DNA from: CAXMST01 sp963790085
GTDB lineage: Bacteria; Actinomycetota; Thermoleophilia; Solirubrobacterales; 70-9
Reading direction: 5' to 3'
DNA: 64,000 nt
Assembly (NCBI GenBank): GCA_963790085.1
Contig: CAWBNH010000013.1
Location: 186,001 to 250,000 of the forward strand
Positions 26,201 to 32,952 of this stretch are shown here, piece by piece (within the stretch, counting starts at the first letter, position 1; every line of letters begins with the position of its first letter). The translations under genes were made by a program, and so were the position numbers. The notes under the pieces were generated by a model. It saw only the letters and a list, made by a program, of their open reading frames with translations, was not told the origin of the DNA and did no database searches.

Positions 26201-26424
26201 TGCAGGAGCAGCTCGATTCGCTCCCTGAGGTGCCCGCGTGCGGCCGGGTTGGCGGCCAGCACCGCGATCCGCCCGGCGTCGAGAGGGCCGTCGGCGAGGC
26301 GGGCGAAGCGGCGGGCGAGGGCCTCGCTGCGCCCAGCCCCGGCTCGGGCCAGGACGAGCGCCGGCCCACCCTGGTGGCGGACGATCGCGGTCGCGGTCGA
26401 GTCGGGGGCGAGGCCGGCGTCCAT
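23230..26424 (-). CDS. AddB/AdnA-like UvrD-family helicase with PD-(D/E)XK nuclease
   Basis: 1064 residues. The superfamily 1 helicase skeleton is visible: LVLARAGAGRSEALARR (Walker A place, residues 23-39), LMIDELEDAG (Walker B place), CDPDQGIHIYRAF (motif III) and LCEPHRG. The nuclease follows at about 850-1064: RTCPLKYKFARVF, FGILVHQVLDRYH and LELIDYKTG. CSWCDFRLIC with the earlier Cys suggests a 4Fe-4S staple as in AddB. Arg32 replaces the Walker A Lys, so this motor is probably weak or inactive and may work as a scaffold and nuclease beside a partner helicase. Confidence 0.8.
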   Translation of the reverse strand: MDAGLAPDSTATAIVRHQGGPALVLARAGAGRSEALARRFARLADGPLDAGRIAVLAANPAARGHLRERIELLLQGPYEELWIETWEGFAERLLRDYALEAGVDPFFEVVGPADRLAILLERLDDLPLRRHEIRGNPAGLLARLLERVDVLKAEGVGTSELRDLARATERGASGRAERESALRELEFADLFERHDAIMRERGVLDEAELVLELGRMLSRRQDVAETIGERFPQLMIDELEDAGGARSALIPLIAPHRNVLAACDPDQGIHIYRAFGEAASARFLATYADAARFQLCEPHRGAAGPASVCMAVAGLLGEGYSGSGCEPPPTARPPAGPDSVRLWRCANERAQAQAVAREVEHLLASGECMPEDLCVITGPAGREGLLVASALEERNVPFRSGAAAAFFHRPEVRDVIAWLRALADPGDASAVVRALSRPPVELASVDLARCTTIARRRKLDMISALEAALESPQLPPPSRDRIRSFLKLYRAAAKALDGVRADVFVRRLIERIGFRRHGLFAASPETAERLVNLAALADLAGGWTRRRPDGSTREFVSYLSAVAEAGQRFSRPVDSAPRGAVLVAEPDQVKGMEFERVYLLGLEAGSYRGGAERGTWIDDALLSEPLPPSGPVAEEALRARRAYVASSRARDSLVLAYPEEIRGVACSPSPIYEAAAGLGIEEQLQGEELFGPAEGLHATYRLIRDDVLEASWRAGAALSEMRLDTVEDVNRAVARFLELLKLSALIQRPGEESEREALAALNELLGRVATPEQRTELERSALDDYIVEEARERVRRREHLARQTEPGLEAFLPRRGEGLGLSASDIDLYRTCPLKYKFARVFAIPQEPTINQRFGILVHQVLDRYHSEELRGFGGAEGDGSGGLDRLLGLFEVGWRRQGFGASDDELQYRDRAVAALARYYERHSAGAARPVYLERAFSFRIGEHSVRGRVDRVDRHPDGSLELIDYKTGAPKTPDELTDDVQIPLYRIGAREAWELEAADGSYWYVLDDEKVPVAGEADDLERVERTVLEVAAGISDQDFEPRPSFENCSWCDFRLICPASEA

Positions 26425-26449
26425 GCCAGGACGGTAGCGGTCGCCTCAC

Positions 26450-26455
26450 TACGAT
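26450..26455 (+). promoter_or_regulatory. -10-like TACGAT of a probable leaderless start
   Basis: TACGAT ends 7 nt before the ATG at 26463. The divergent helicase-nuclease start at 26424 has TACCGT (26431-26436 on the minus strand) 6 nt before it. Confidence 0.45.
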
Positions 26456-26462
26456 TGCGGCG

Positions 26463-27299
26463 ATGGACTCAATCGATTGGATCGGGCTCTGCCGGCGGGT
26501 GGTGACCAGGCAGCGCGAGCTGTTCGTGACGAGCAGCGCGATCGCGGCACGGACCGAGTACGAGGGACGCGGTGAGGGCGGCGACATGAGCCTGGCCCTC
26601 GATCGCCGCTGCGAGGACATCGTCTTCGAGGAGCTGGAGCGCGTGCTCGGCCCGCCCGGGCCGTCGGTGATCGCCGTCAGCGAGGAGCGGGGCGAGGTCA
26701 CGATCGGCTCCGGCGAGGCCGCGGCGCGCGTGATCATCGACCCGATCGACGGCTCGATGAACATGCGGCGGACAATTCCCTCGCATTCGCTCTCGATCGC
26801 CGTCGCCGGCGGCGACTCGATGGCCGACGTCAGCTTCGGCTTCGTTCACGACTTCGGCGCCGACGAGGAGTTCGCCGCTCGGGCCGGCGCCGGCGCCACT
26901 CTTGACGGCGGGCCGTTCGAGCTCGACCCGCCCGACCACGGGCTCGAGGTCGTCGGGATCGAGTCCGCCGAGCCAAGCTGGATCGGCCCGGCGATCGCCC
27001 TGCTCGAGGGTCGCGTCTACCGGCTGCGGGTTGTCGGCTCGATCGCGATCACGATGAGCTACGTCGCCGCGGCCCGCTTCGACGCGATGTTCTCCGCCCG
27101 GCCATGCCGTTCGGTCGACGCCGCCGCCGCGCAGCTGATCGTCCGCGAGGCGGGCGGGGCGGTTGACATCGGCGGGCTCGACCCCGCCGATGCCCGGCTC
27201 GGGCTCGATGCCCGCTACACGGTCGCCGCGGCGCGCCGGCCGCAGAACCTCGAGCCGATCCTCGAGGCGCAGGCGGCGGGGCCCGCGGTGCGCGGTTGA
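26463..27299 (+). CDS. Inositol-monophosphatase-family phosphatase
   Basis: 278 residues. The metal-dependent phosphatase motifs are IAVSEERGEV (E-E metal ligands), IIDPIDGSMNMRR (DPIDGTxN motif) and RSVDAAAAQLIVREAGG (WDxAAG-type motif, here with Val in place of Trp). Members hydrolyse inositol phosphates, fructose bisphosphate or PAP; the substrate here is not clear. The ATG is supported by TACGAT 7 nt upstream. Its TGA overlaps the TTG start of the downstream protease gene. Confidence 0.82.
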   Translation: MDSIDWIGLCRRVVTRQRELFVTSSAIAARTEYEGRGEGGDMSLALDRRCEDIVFEELERVLGPPGPSVIAVSEERGEVTIGSGEAAARVIIDPIDGSMNMRRTIPSHSLSIAVAGGDSMADVSFGFVHDFGADEEFAARAGAGATLDGGPFELDPPDHGLEVVGIESAEPSWIGPAIALLEGRVYRLRVVGSIAITMSYVAAARFDAMFSARPCRSVDAAAAQLIVREAGGAVDIGGLDPADARLGLDARYTVAAARRPQNLEPILEAQAAGPAVRG

Positions 27300-28357
27300 G
27301 CGAGCTCGTCGACTGGGGCCTCGCCCGACGGGTGGCGATCGTCGCCGCCGGCGAGGACGGCGGGTCCCCCAGCGCCGCGGCCCTCGAGTCAGCGGTCGAA
27401 CGGGCAGAGCGGGCGGTCGAGGACTACACCGGCCTCGAGCCCGAGGAGGATCTACCGGCCCCCGAATGGGTGAGCCGGCGCGAGTGGGCCGAGCTGAGCC
27501 TGGAGTCGATGCGGGACACGCTGGCCCCGTTCGAGCGGCGCCTCGGCCACGCGGCCGGGCCGACCGCGGCGCTTGCGGCCCCACTCGCCGGCGCCCTCGC
27601 GATCGTCGCCGGCGCGCAGCTCGGTGCCCTGGTTGGATACGCCTCGCGCCGGGTGCTCGGCCAGTACGAGTTCCCGATCGCCGATGCCGAGCGGCCGCCG
27701 CGACTGCTGTTCGTCGGCGCCAACGTCGAGCGTGCGACCGCGGACCTCGGCGATGATCCGGATGCGCTGCTGGGCTGGATCGCGCTGCACGAGGTGACCC
27801 ACGCCGTGCAGCTCGGCGCGACGCCCTGGCTGCGTGAGCATCTGCGGGACCTCGTCGAGGAGCTGCTCGAGGAGAGCCGGATCGGCCTCGGCTGGAGTGA
27901 GATCGCCGCGGCCGCCCGGCGCGTCGCGGGCAGCGACCCGCGGGGCTGGATCGCTGAGCTGGGCAGCAGCGACCCGCTGACGCTGCTCACCGCGGCCGAC
28001 TCGCGCCGGGCCCTCGAGCGCACGCAGGCGACGATGGCGGCGGTCGAGGGCTACGCCGAGCACGTCATGGACGCAGCCGCGCCGCTGCTCGGCGAGGACG
28101 TCAGTGACCTCCGGGCCGCGGTCGACCGCCGTCGCGAACAGCGCCCGCCGCTTGCACGGGTGCTCTCCTGGCTGCTGGGGATGGAGCTGAAGCTGCGCCA
28201 GTACCGGGACGGCAAGCGCTTCTGCGACGAGACGGTTCGGCTCGCGGGTGTCGAGGCGCTGAACGCCGCCTGGGGGTCGCCGGAGGCGCTCCCGACCCCG
28301 GCCGAGCTGAGTGACCCGCCCGCCTGGCTGCGACGCCGGGCGCTGAGCCCAGCCTGA
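27296..28357 (+). CDS. Zinc-dependent metalloprotease-like protein, DUF2342
   Basis: 353 residues. WIALHEVTHAVQLG at about 160 contains HExxH, and a downstream EEL-L-E segment (LVEELLEESR) may supply a further ligand. The family is common in actinobacteria and has been described as coenzyme F420 biosynthesis-associated or zinc metalloprotease. The likely start is TTG at 27296, overlapping the upstream stop (TTGA), consistent with translational coupling. A hydrophobic segment (ALAAPLAGALAIVAGAQLGA) near 95-115 could be membrane-associated. Confidence 0.8.
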   Translation: MSELVDWGLARRVAIVAAGEDGGSPSAAALESAVERAERAVEDYTGLEPEEDLPAPEWVSRREWAELSLESMRDTLAPFERRLGHAAGPTAALAAPLAGALAIVAGAQLGALVGYASRRVLGQYEFPIADAERPPRLLFVGANVERATADLGDDPDALLGWIALHEVTHAVQLGATPWLREHLRDLVEELLEESRIGLGWSEIAAAARRVAGSDPRGWIAELGSSDPLTLLTAADSRRALERTQATMAAVEGYAEHVMDAAAPLLGEDVSDLRAAVDRRREQRPPLARVLSWLLGMELKLRQYRDGKRFCDETVRLAGVEALNAAWGSPEALPTPAELSDPPAWLRRRALSPA

Positions 28358-28412
28358 ATCGACCGCCGGCGACCGTCCTCGGCCGCATGCGTTGGCGGCA
28401 ACTAGGCGGCAA

Positions 28413-28428
28413 TGTGACCGGTGTCACA
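28413..28428. promoter_or_regulatory. Exact CRP/GlxR-type operator TGTGA-N6-TCACA
   Basis: TGTGACCGGTGTCACA matches the CRP/GlxR consensus TGTGA-N6-TCACA exactly, with 6-bp perfect arms. Its centre is at about 28420.5, roughly 72 nt before the predicted start of transcription near 28493. That is a classical activator position. The window also encodes a Crp-family regulator whose recognition helix has the matching R-E-x3-R residues. Confidence 0.7.
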
Positions 28429-28480
28429 CATGGCTCTGTAACGCCGTTTGCCCGGCTGTGTAGGAACAGTTGTTCGGTGC

Positions 28481-28486
28481 TACACT
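28481..28486 (+). promoter_or_regulatory. -10-like TACACT of the histone-like gene
   Basis: TACACT lies in the only AT-rich patch before the histone-like gene. At the usual 17-nt distance the -35 region is poor (GTGTAG), which fits an activator-dependent promoter. Inferred start of transcription near 28493. Confidence 0.4.
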
Positions 28487-28493
28487 GAATATC

Positions 28494-28509
28494 CTTACTA
28501 CTAAGTAAG
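28494..28509. promoter_or_regulatory. Perfect inverted repeat CTTACT-N4-AGTAAG
   Basis: A 6-bp perfect inverted repeat with a 4-nt centre (ACTA) sits right at the predicted transcription start of the histone-like gene. It could be a repressor operator or an mRNA 5' hairpin. Nothing in the window identifies the binding protein. Confidence 0.4.
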
Positions 28510-28549
28510 TTAGAAACCAACGAACTCCACGAGGGGGTTGAGGACCAAC

Positions 28550-29080
28550 ATGGCTACTGCCACGAAGAGCAAGACCAAGAGCAAGGGTCAGACCAAGACC
28601 GCTGCGAAGAAGACCACGACTGCCGCCAAGCCGGCTCCCAAGACCAACGCCGAGATCGCCCGAGAGCGCGCTCTGCAGACCGCCGAGACCGCCGTCGACA
28701 TCCCGGTCGGCGCCGCGCTGACCGTTTACGAGCGTGCCAGCGAGGCCGTCGAGCCCTTTGGCACCGCGAGCAAGCGCGAGGCCGAGCTGAAGCGGGTCCG
28801 CACGCAGCTTCGCCGCGAGCTGAACAAGGTCGAGCGCCGGGGTGGCACAGCCCGCCGCCGCGCCGTCCAGCGCGCGAAGCGCACGCGGAACCGCCTCGAG
28901 CGCGAGGTCAAGCAGCAGCGCCGCAGCATCGAGACCACGGTCCGGCAGAACCGCCGCCGGGCCGAGACCGAGCTGAAGCGGTTCGAGAAGGACGTGAGGG
29001 AGACCCGCGACGACGCCGCCAAGCGCGTCCGCGAGCTGGCCGATCGCGTCCAGGGCAACGACGCCAAGGCCGCGGCCTAG
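28550..29080 (+). CDS. Histone H1-like, lysine/arginine-rich DNA-binding protein
   Basis: 176 residues. The N-terminal ~30 residues are a Lys/Thr/Ala-rich tail (TKSKTKSKGQTKTAAKKTTT) like H1 and the HupB tail. A middle part (ETAVDIPVGAALTVYERASE) leads into a long Arg/Glu-rich helix, heptad-like from about 75 to 170, likely a coiled coil. A nucleoid or nucleic-acid binding role is inferred; some relatives resemble heparin-binding hemagglutinins. ATG at 28550 has GAGG 6 nt upstream. The gene has a CRP-type operator and an inverted repeat before it, unusual among its neighbours. Confidence 0.7.
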   Translation: MATATKSKTKSKGQTKTAAKKTTTAAKPAPKTNAEIARERALQTAETAVDIPVGAALTVYERASEAVEPFGTASKREAELKRVRTQLRRELNKVERRGGTARRRAVQRAKRTRNRLEREVKQQRRSIETTVRQNRRRAETELKRFEKDVRETRDDAAKRVRELADRVQGNDAKAAA

Positions 29081-29100
29081 CCCCGCTTAGCCCGAGCCAC

Positions 29101-29280
29101 CGGCCCGATGCGTCGACCAGGAGATGGGTCGGCGGCAGCGGGCGCCTCAGGAGAGGCGGACGGCTCGGAGTGATCTACTCGCCCCATATCCGCGAGTAGA
29201 CATGGTCGAGGGCTTCGGCCCTGCGACCAACCTCTCCTCCCCGATTCGGCGGGCCCTCGTGGCCCGCCGAATCATTTAAG
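29101..29280 (+). ncRNA. Candidate structured RNA: hairpin array ending in a terminator
   Basis: No ORF fits here, yet five consecutive hairpins can be drawn. They are 29114-29118/29127-29131; 29143-29148/29153-29158 (CGCCTC-AGGA-GAGGCG); 29174-29181/29193-29200 (TCTACTCG/CGAGTAGA); 29204-29213/29218-29228 with a bulged G and a C(UUCG)G tetraloop; and the 13-bp terminator stem. It could be an independent small RNA, the 3' UTR of the histone-like mRNA, or a leader of mrp. It is not tmRNA, RNase P or SRP RNA by inspection. Confidence 0.45.
29243..29277 (+). terminator. Strong hairpin terminator
   Basis: A perfect 13-bp stem, GATTCGGCGGGCC / GGCCCGCCGAATC, with loop CTCGT is followed by ATTTAAG. 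It ends the hairpin array and separates it from mrp, which has its own -10-like element downstream. The T-run is short. Confidence 0.75.
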
Positions 29281-29330
29281 CCGAGCCGGACGGGCGCGGT
29301 CGGTGGCCGCCGTCTGTGACAATGGAGCCG

Positions 29331-30503
29331 ATGGCTTCCCCGACGACAGAGCAGGTGACCGAGGCGCTGAGGGCGGTGATCGACCCGGAGCTCCGTCAGT
29401 CGATCGTCGACCTCGGCATGGTTCGCTCGATCGAGTTCAAGGACGGCGGCCGCGTCGAGGTGGTCGTCTCCCTGACCACGCCCGGCTGCCCGATCCGCTC
29501 GCACTTCGAGCAGGCTGTCGCCAAGCAGGTGAGCGCCCTGGAGGGCGTCGAGAGCGTCGGCGTCGGCTTCGATGTCCTCTCCGACTCGGAGAAGGCGAAC
29601 CTCCAGCAGAAGCTGGGCCGCCCGGGTGGCCTGCCCGAGGGTGCCCTGGCGCAGGTCAAGAACGTGGTCTGCGTGGCCTCCGGCAAGGGCGGCGTCGGCA
29701 AGTCGACGATGACGGCGAACCTGGCTGCCGCGCTGCAGGCCGAGGGCAGGAAGGTGGGGGCTCTCGACGCTGATGTCTACGGCTACTCGTTGCCGCGCAT
29801 GCTCGGCGTGAATCGCAAGCCGGACGTCAACGCCGAGCGCAAGATCCTGCCGCTGGTCTCGCCTACCGGCGTCAAGGTGATGTCGATCGGCTTCTTCGTC
29901 GAGGAGAACGCGGCCGTCGTCTGGCGCGGCCCGATGCTGCACAAGGCGATCCAGCAGTTCCTCGAGGACGTCGACTGGGGCGAGCTCGACTACCTGCTGC
30001 TCGACCTGCCGCCCGGGACCGGTGACGTCTCGATGACGCTCGCGCAGCTGCTCCCGCAGGCGCGCTTCTTGATCGTCACAACGCCGCAGCCCGCCGCTCA
30101 GTCCGTCGCGCGCCGGGCCGCGGACATGGCTTCCAAGGTCGATCTCGAGATGCTCGGCGTGATCGAGAACATGTCCGGCTTCACGACGCCCGACGGCCAG
30201 CGCTTCACGATCTTCGGTCAGGGCGGCGGCCAGCAGCTCGCCGACGAGCTCGACGTTCCGCTGATCGGCAAGATCCCGCTCCAGGAGGAGCTGCGCGAGC
30301 ATGCCGACGATGGCTCGCCGCTGGTCGTCGACGAGCCGCAGGCTCCGGCCTCGATCGCGCTGCGCGAGGCGGCCCGCGGCATCATCGCCGCGACTCCGGT
30401 CGAGCTACCCGTGATGCAGGCACCGGCCGCACCGATGCCCGAGCCGGTGGCCGCCGGCGCCACGAGCGGAACCGAGCTTCCGGTCGTGCAGTCCGGAGGC
30501 TGA
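29331..30503 (+). CDS. mrp: Mrp/NBP35-family iron-sulfur cluster carrier ATPase
   Basis: 390 residues. An N-terminal DUF59/MIP18-like domain (VIDPELRQSIVDLGMVRSIE) is followed by the deviant P-loop VASGKGGVGKSTMTANLA at about 115-132, and LLLDLPPGTGDVSMTL. Mrp proteins hold and transfer Fe-S clusters in an ATP-dependent way. The usual CPxC cluster motif after the ATPase is not seen, as in several actinobacterial forms. The C-terminal 30 residues are Pro/Ala-rich. ATG at 29331 is preferred because GACAAT lies 7 nt upstream; ATG at 29322 is possible. Confidence 0.88.
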   Translation: MASPTTEQVTEALRAVIDPELRQSIVDLGMVRSIEFKDGGRVEVVVSLTTPGCPIRSHFEQAVAKQVSALEGVESVGVGFDVLSDSEKANLQQKLGRPGGLPEGALAQVKNVVCVASGKGGVGKSTMTANLAAALQAEGRKVGALDADVYGYSLPRMLGVNRKPDVNAERKILPLVSPTGVKVMSIGFFVEENAAVVWRGPMLHKAIQQFLEDVDWGELDYLLLDLPPGTGDVSMTLAQLLPQARFLIVTTPQPAAQSVARRAADMASKVDLEMLGVIENMSGFTTPDGQRFTIFGQGGGQQLADELDVPLIGKIPLQEELREHADDGSPLVVDEPQAPASIALREAARGIIAATPVELPVMQAPAAPMPEPVAAGATSGTELPVVQSGG

Positions 30504-30517
30504 GCCCCGCCCCGCAA

Positions 30518-31504
30518 TCAGGACACGATCAGGACGCCCGAGCCCTCGAGGCTCCCCGAGCGGAGCTCGGCCAGCGCCCGGTTGGCCTCGCCGAGCGGGT
30601 AGGTCGTGACCTCAGCGCGGACGCCGGCCTCGGCGGCAAGCGGCAGCAGCTGGTCGCCGTCGGCCCGGGTCAGGTTTGCGACCGAGCGGATCTGGCGCTC
30701 CTCCCAGAGGATCTCGTAGGGAAACGCCGGGATCTCAGACATGTGGATTCCGGCGCAGACAACGCGACCGGCGGGCCCGACAGCGCGCAGCGCGGCCGGG
30801 ACGAGCGAGCCGACCGGGGCGAAGACGATCGCCGCATCGAGCTCCTCGGGCGGAGCCGCGCTCGAGTCCCCCGACCACTCGGCGCCCACCCGCCTGGCGA
30901 AGTCCTGACCCTCGGTGTCGCCGTCGCGGGTGAAGGCGAACACCCGCCGACCCTGGTGGACCGCGATCTGGGCGACGAGGTGGGCGGACGAGCCGAACCC
31001 GTAGAGGCCGAGACGCTCTGCCTCGCCGCACATCCTCAGGGCGCGGTACCCGATCAGCCCCGCGCAGAGCAGCGGTGCCACCTGCTCGTCGGAGGGCTCC
31101 TCGCCGAGGGGAAAGGTGTAGCGCGCGTCCGCGACCGTGCGCTCCGCGTAGCCGCCGTCGCGGGTGTAGCCGGTGAACACCGCACGCTCACACAGGTTCT
31201 CCCTACCCGCCCGGCATTGGCGGCACTCCCCGCAGGTCCAGGCGAGCCAGGGAACGCCGACCCGAGCGCCCGGGACGAGGCCCTCGACGCCCGATCCGAC
31301 CCCAATCACCCGTCCGACGATCTGATGACCGGGAACGAGCGGCAGCTTCGGGGAGCTGAGCTCGCCGTCGACGACGTGCAGGTCGGTCCGGCAGACGCCG
31401 CAGGCGGCGACCGAGATCAGCACCTCCCCAGGACCCGGCTCGGGGTCGGGTAGCTGACGCTCGATCAGCGGCTCGCCGATCCGCTCCAGCACCATCGCTC
31501 GCAC
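30518..31504 (-). CDS. Zinc-dependent alcohol dehydrogenase
   Basis: 328 residues of the medium-chain family. Catalytic zinc ligands are in ACGVCRTDLHVVDG and LVPGHQIVGRV; the four structural-zinc cysteines are in CGECRQCRAGRENLC. The nucleotide-binding loop is YGFGSSAHLVAQIA, with a Ser in place of the usual third Gly. It resembles AdhP-like alcohol dehydrogenases. GTG at 31504 (RAMVLERIG) is chosen because GACCCT ends 6 nt upstream and family members start this way. It follows fdxA on the same strand after an 84-nt gap. Confidence 0.85.
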   Translation of the reverse strand: MRAMVLERIGEPLIERQLPDPEPGPGEVLISVAACGVCRTDLHVVDGELSSPKLPLVPGHQIVGRVIGVGSGVEGLVPGARVGVPWLAWTCGECRQCRAGRENLCERAVFTGYTRDGGYAERTVADARYTFPLGEEPSDEQVAPLLCAGLIGYRALRMCGEAERLGLYGFGSSAHLVAQIAVHQGRRVFAFTRDGDTEGQDFARRVGAEWSGDSSAAPPEELDAAIVFAPVGSLVPAALRAVGPAGRVVCAGIHMSEIPAFPYEILWEERQIRSVANLTRADGDQLLPLAAEAGVRAEVTTYPLGEANRALAELRSGSLEGSGVLIVS

Positions 31505-31588
31505 CGGCTCAGGGTCGCACAGATTGCCTACCGGCAAATGTGCGAGGACACGATCGCGCCCCCGGGGCCGTTCCGGGGCGCCGCGCTG

Positions 31589-31852
31589 CTACTTGCCGGC
31601 GAAGTACGCGGTGTTGATCGGCCCGTACTTGGCCCACTCCTCAGGCAGCTGGTCCTCGGCGAAGCAGGCGTCCACCGGGCACGCCTCCACGCATGCGTCA
31701 CAGTCGATGCACTCGTCGGGGTCGATGTAAAGCTGCTTGTGGTCCTCGTAGTCGGGCTCGTCGGGAGTCGGGTGGATGCAGTCGACGGGACAGACCTCGA
31801 CGCAGGAGTTGTCCTTCTCTCCAATGCACGGTTCGGCGATGACGTAGGTCAC
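31589..31852 (-). CDS. fdxA: Seven-iron ferredoxin FdxA
   Basis: 87 residues with the 3Fe-4S/4Fe-4S pattern: EPCIGEKDNSCVEVCPVDC for the first cluster region and CIDCDACVEACPVDAC for the second. TYVIAEPC at the start and a C-terminal YFAGK are typical of actinobacterial FdxA. It transfers electrons to oxidoreductases and P450s and is stress-induced in mycobacteria. The GTG at 31852 has AAGGA upstream. The adjacent alcohol dehydrogenase may be cotranscribed. Confidence 0.93.
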   Translation of the reverse strand: MTYVIAEPCIGEKDNSCVEVCPVDCIHPTPDEPDYEDHKQLYIDPDECIDCDACVEACPVDACFAEDQLPEEWAKYGPINTAYFAGK

Positions 31853-31970
31853 GGTTGGGTTCCTTCGAGTCGCTTTCGATCTCAGATCTGGCGGCCGGCA
31901 GCCGCGCGGATGCGCCATTGTAGAGGCCCCAAGCAGCGGTGCCCCGTGCCGACTGGCGCGGGCTACTGGG

Positions 31971-31976
31971 TAGGGT
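31971..31976 (+). promoter_or_regulatory. -10-like TAGGGT of a probable leaderless start
   Basis: TAGGGT ends 7 nt before the GTG at 31984, which decides this start over the in-frame one at 31939. Confidence 0.45.
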
Positions 31977-31983
31977 TCGGGCC

Positions 31984-32853
31984 GTGATCCTGCTGACTGG
32001 CGCAACCGGGGTCGTGGGTTCGGTGCTGCTCGAGCAGTTGCTCGCCGAGGGGCGCCGGGTGCGCTGCATGGTCCGGGATCCGAAGTGGCTGGGGCCGAAT
32101 CGGGTTCGGGTGCAGCTCTCGCTCAGCGACCTCGCCGACCCGCGCGGCCTGCGTCATGCGGTGCGGGGCGCCGACACCGTCGTCCACCTCGCAGCCGCGA
32201 TCCGCGACCAGCCGCCGCAGCGGCTCGAGGAGATCAACGCGTTTGGCACCTATCGGCTGCTGCGGGCCGCCGAGGACGCCGGAGTGCGGCGATTCGTCTT
32301 CTTCACCGCGATCGGCGCGACGCTGCATCAGCGCACCCGTTTCTTCCGCTCGAAGGCGCTCGCCGAGCAGATCGTCGAGCGCGCCGGGATCGAGACCTCG
32401 ATCATCGCCCCCTCGATCGTCTACGACCGCAGCGACCCGTGGGTGACGCTGATGCGCCGGCTGGCGATGCTGCCCGTGGTGCCGATCGCGGGGAGTGGGA
32501 CGGCCGCCTTCGAGCCGATCTGGGCTCGCGACGTGGCACGCGCGACGATCTCGGCGATCGATGCCGAGCCGGGGCGCTGGGAGCTCGCGGGCCCCGAGCG
32601 CCTCACCTACAACCAGATCGCCTGGCTGATCGCCGCCGCCGCCGGCCGCCGGCGGCGGCTGGCCCATATTCCGTTGCCGTTCGTCCGCTCCGGGCTGATC
32701 TGGCTGCGGCGGATCGCCGGGGAGCGGGCCTTCGCGACCTGGGAGGAGGCGGAGCTGATGGAGGTTCCGATGCTGGCCCGTAGCGGCACCGAGGACGTCG
32801 AACGGCTCGGGGTCGAGCCCGCGAGGATGGCGGACGTGCTGAGCGGTCCCTGA
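31984..32853 (+). CDS. Atypical SDR, NAD(P)H-binding epimerase-like protein
   Basis: 289 residues. The dinucleotide loop is LLTGATGVVGSVLLEQLL at about 4-21, followed by CMVRDP and VVHLAAAIRD. The YxxxK catalytic pair is replaced by a variant (RTRFFRSKALAEQIVE), typical of the atypical SDR a5/NDUFA9-like group that often binds rather than turns over substrate. Members act as quinone or flavin reductases or assembly factors; no specific role can be assigned. It stands alone between fdxA (divergent) and groEL (convergent). Confidence 0.75.
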   Translation: MILLTGATGVVGSVLLEQLLAEGRRVRCMVRDPKWLGPNRVRVQLSLSDLADPRGLRHAVRGADTVVHLAAAIRDQPPQRLEEINAFGTYRLLRAAEDAGVRRFVFFTAIGATLHQRTRFFRSKALAEQIVERAGIETSIIAPSIVYDRSDPWVTLMRRLAMLPVVPIAGSGTAAFEPIWARDVARATISAIDAEPGRWELAGPERLTYNQIAWLIAAAAGRRRRLAHIPLPFVRSGLIWLRRIAGERAFATWEEAELMEVPMLARSGTEDVERLGVEPARMADVLSGP

Positions 32854-32876
32854 TGCGGGGCCGGGAGCCGAAAGCG

Positions 32877-32935
32877 GAGGAGCCCGGCCGACCAAAGTCG
32901 AACCGGGCTCCTCGAAGGGTGGGCCCAGAGGCCCA
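32877..32935. terminator. Tandem hairpins between SDR gene and groEL (bidirectional terminator)
   Basis: An 11-bp stem, GAGGAGCCCGG / CCGGGCTCCTC (32877-32887 / 32903-32913), is followed by a second 6-bp hairpin TGGGCC-CAGA-GGCCCA (32920-32935). They fill the gap between two convergent genes. On the minus strand a TTT follows soon after the large stem, so it probably ends groEL transcription. Confidence 0.6.
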
Positions 32936-32952
32936 TCGCGTAGGGGGTTGCC

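Noticed and set aside
29101..29280. tmRNA, RNase P RNA, SRP RNA or a known riboswitch
   Set aside because: None of the conserved sequence cores of these RNAs was recognised, and the size does not fit tmRNA or RNase P.
31555..31585. GC-rich inverted repeat after fdxA as a terminator
   Set aside because: The stem is imperfect, there is no T-run on the minus strand, and the alcohol dehydrogenase downstream may be cotranscribed.
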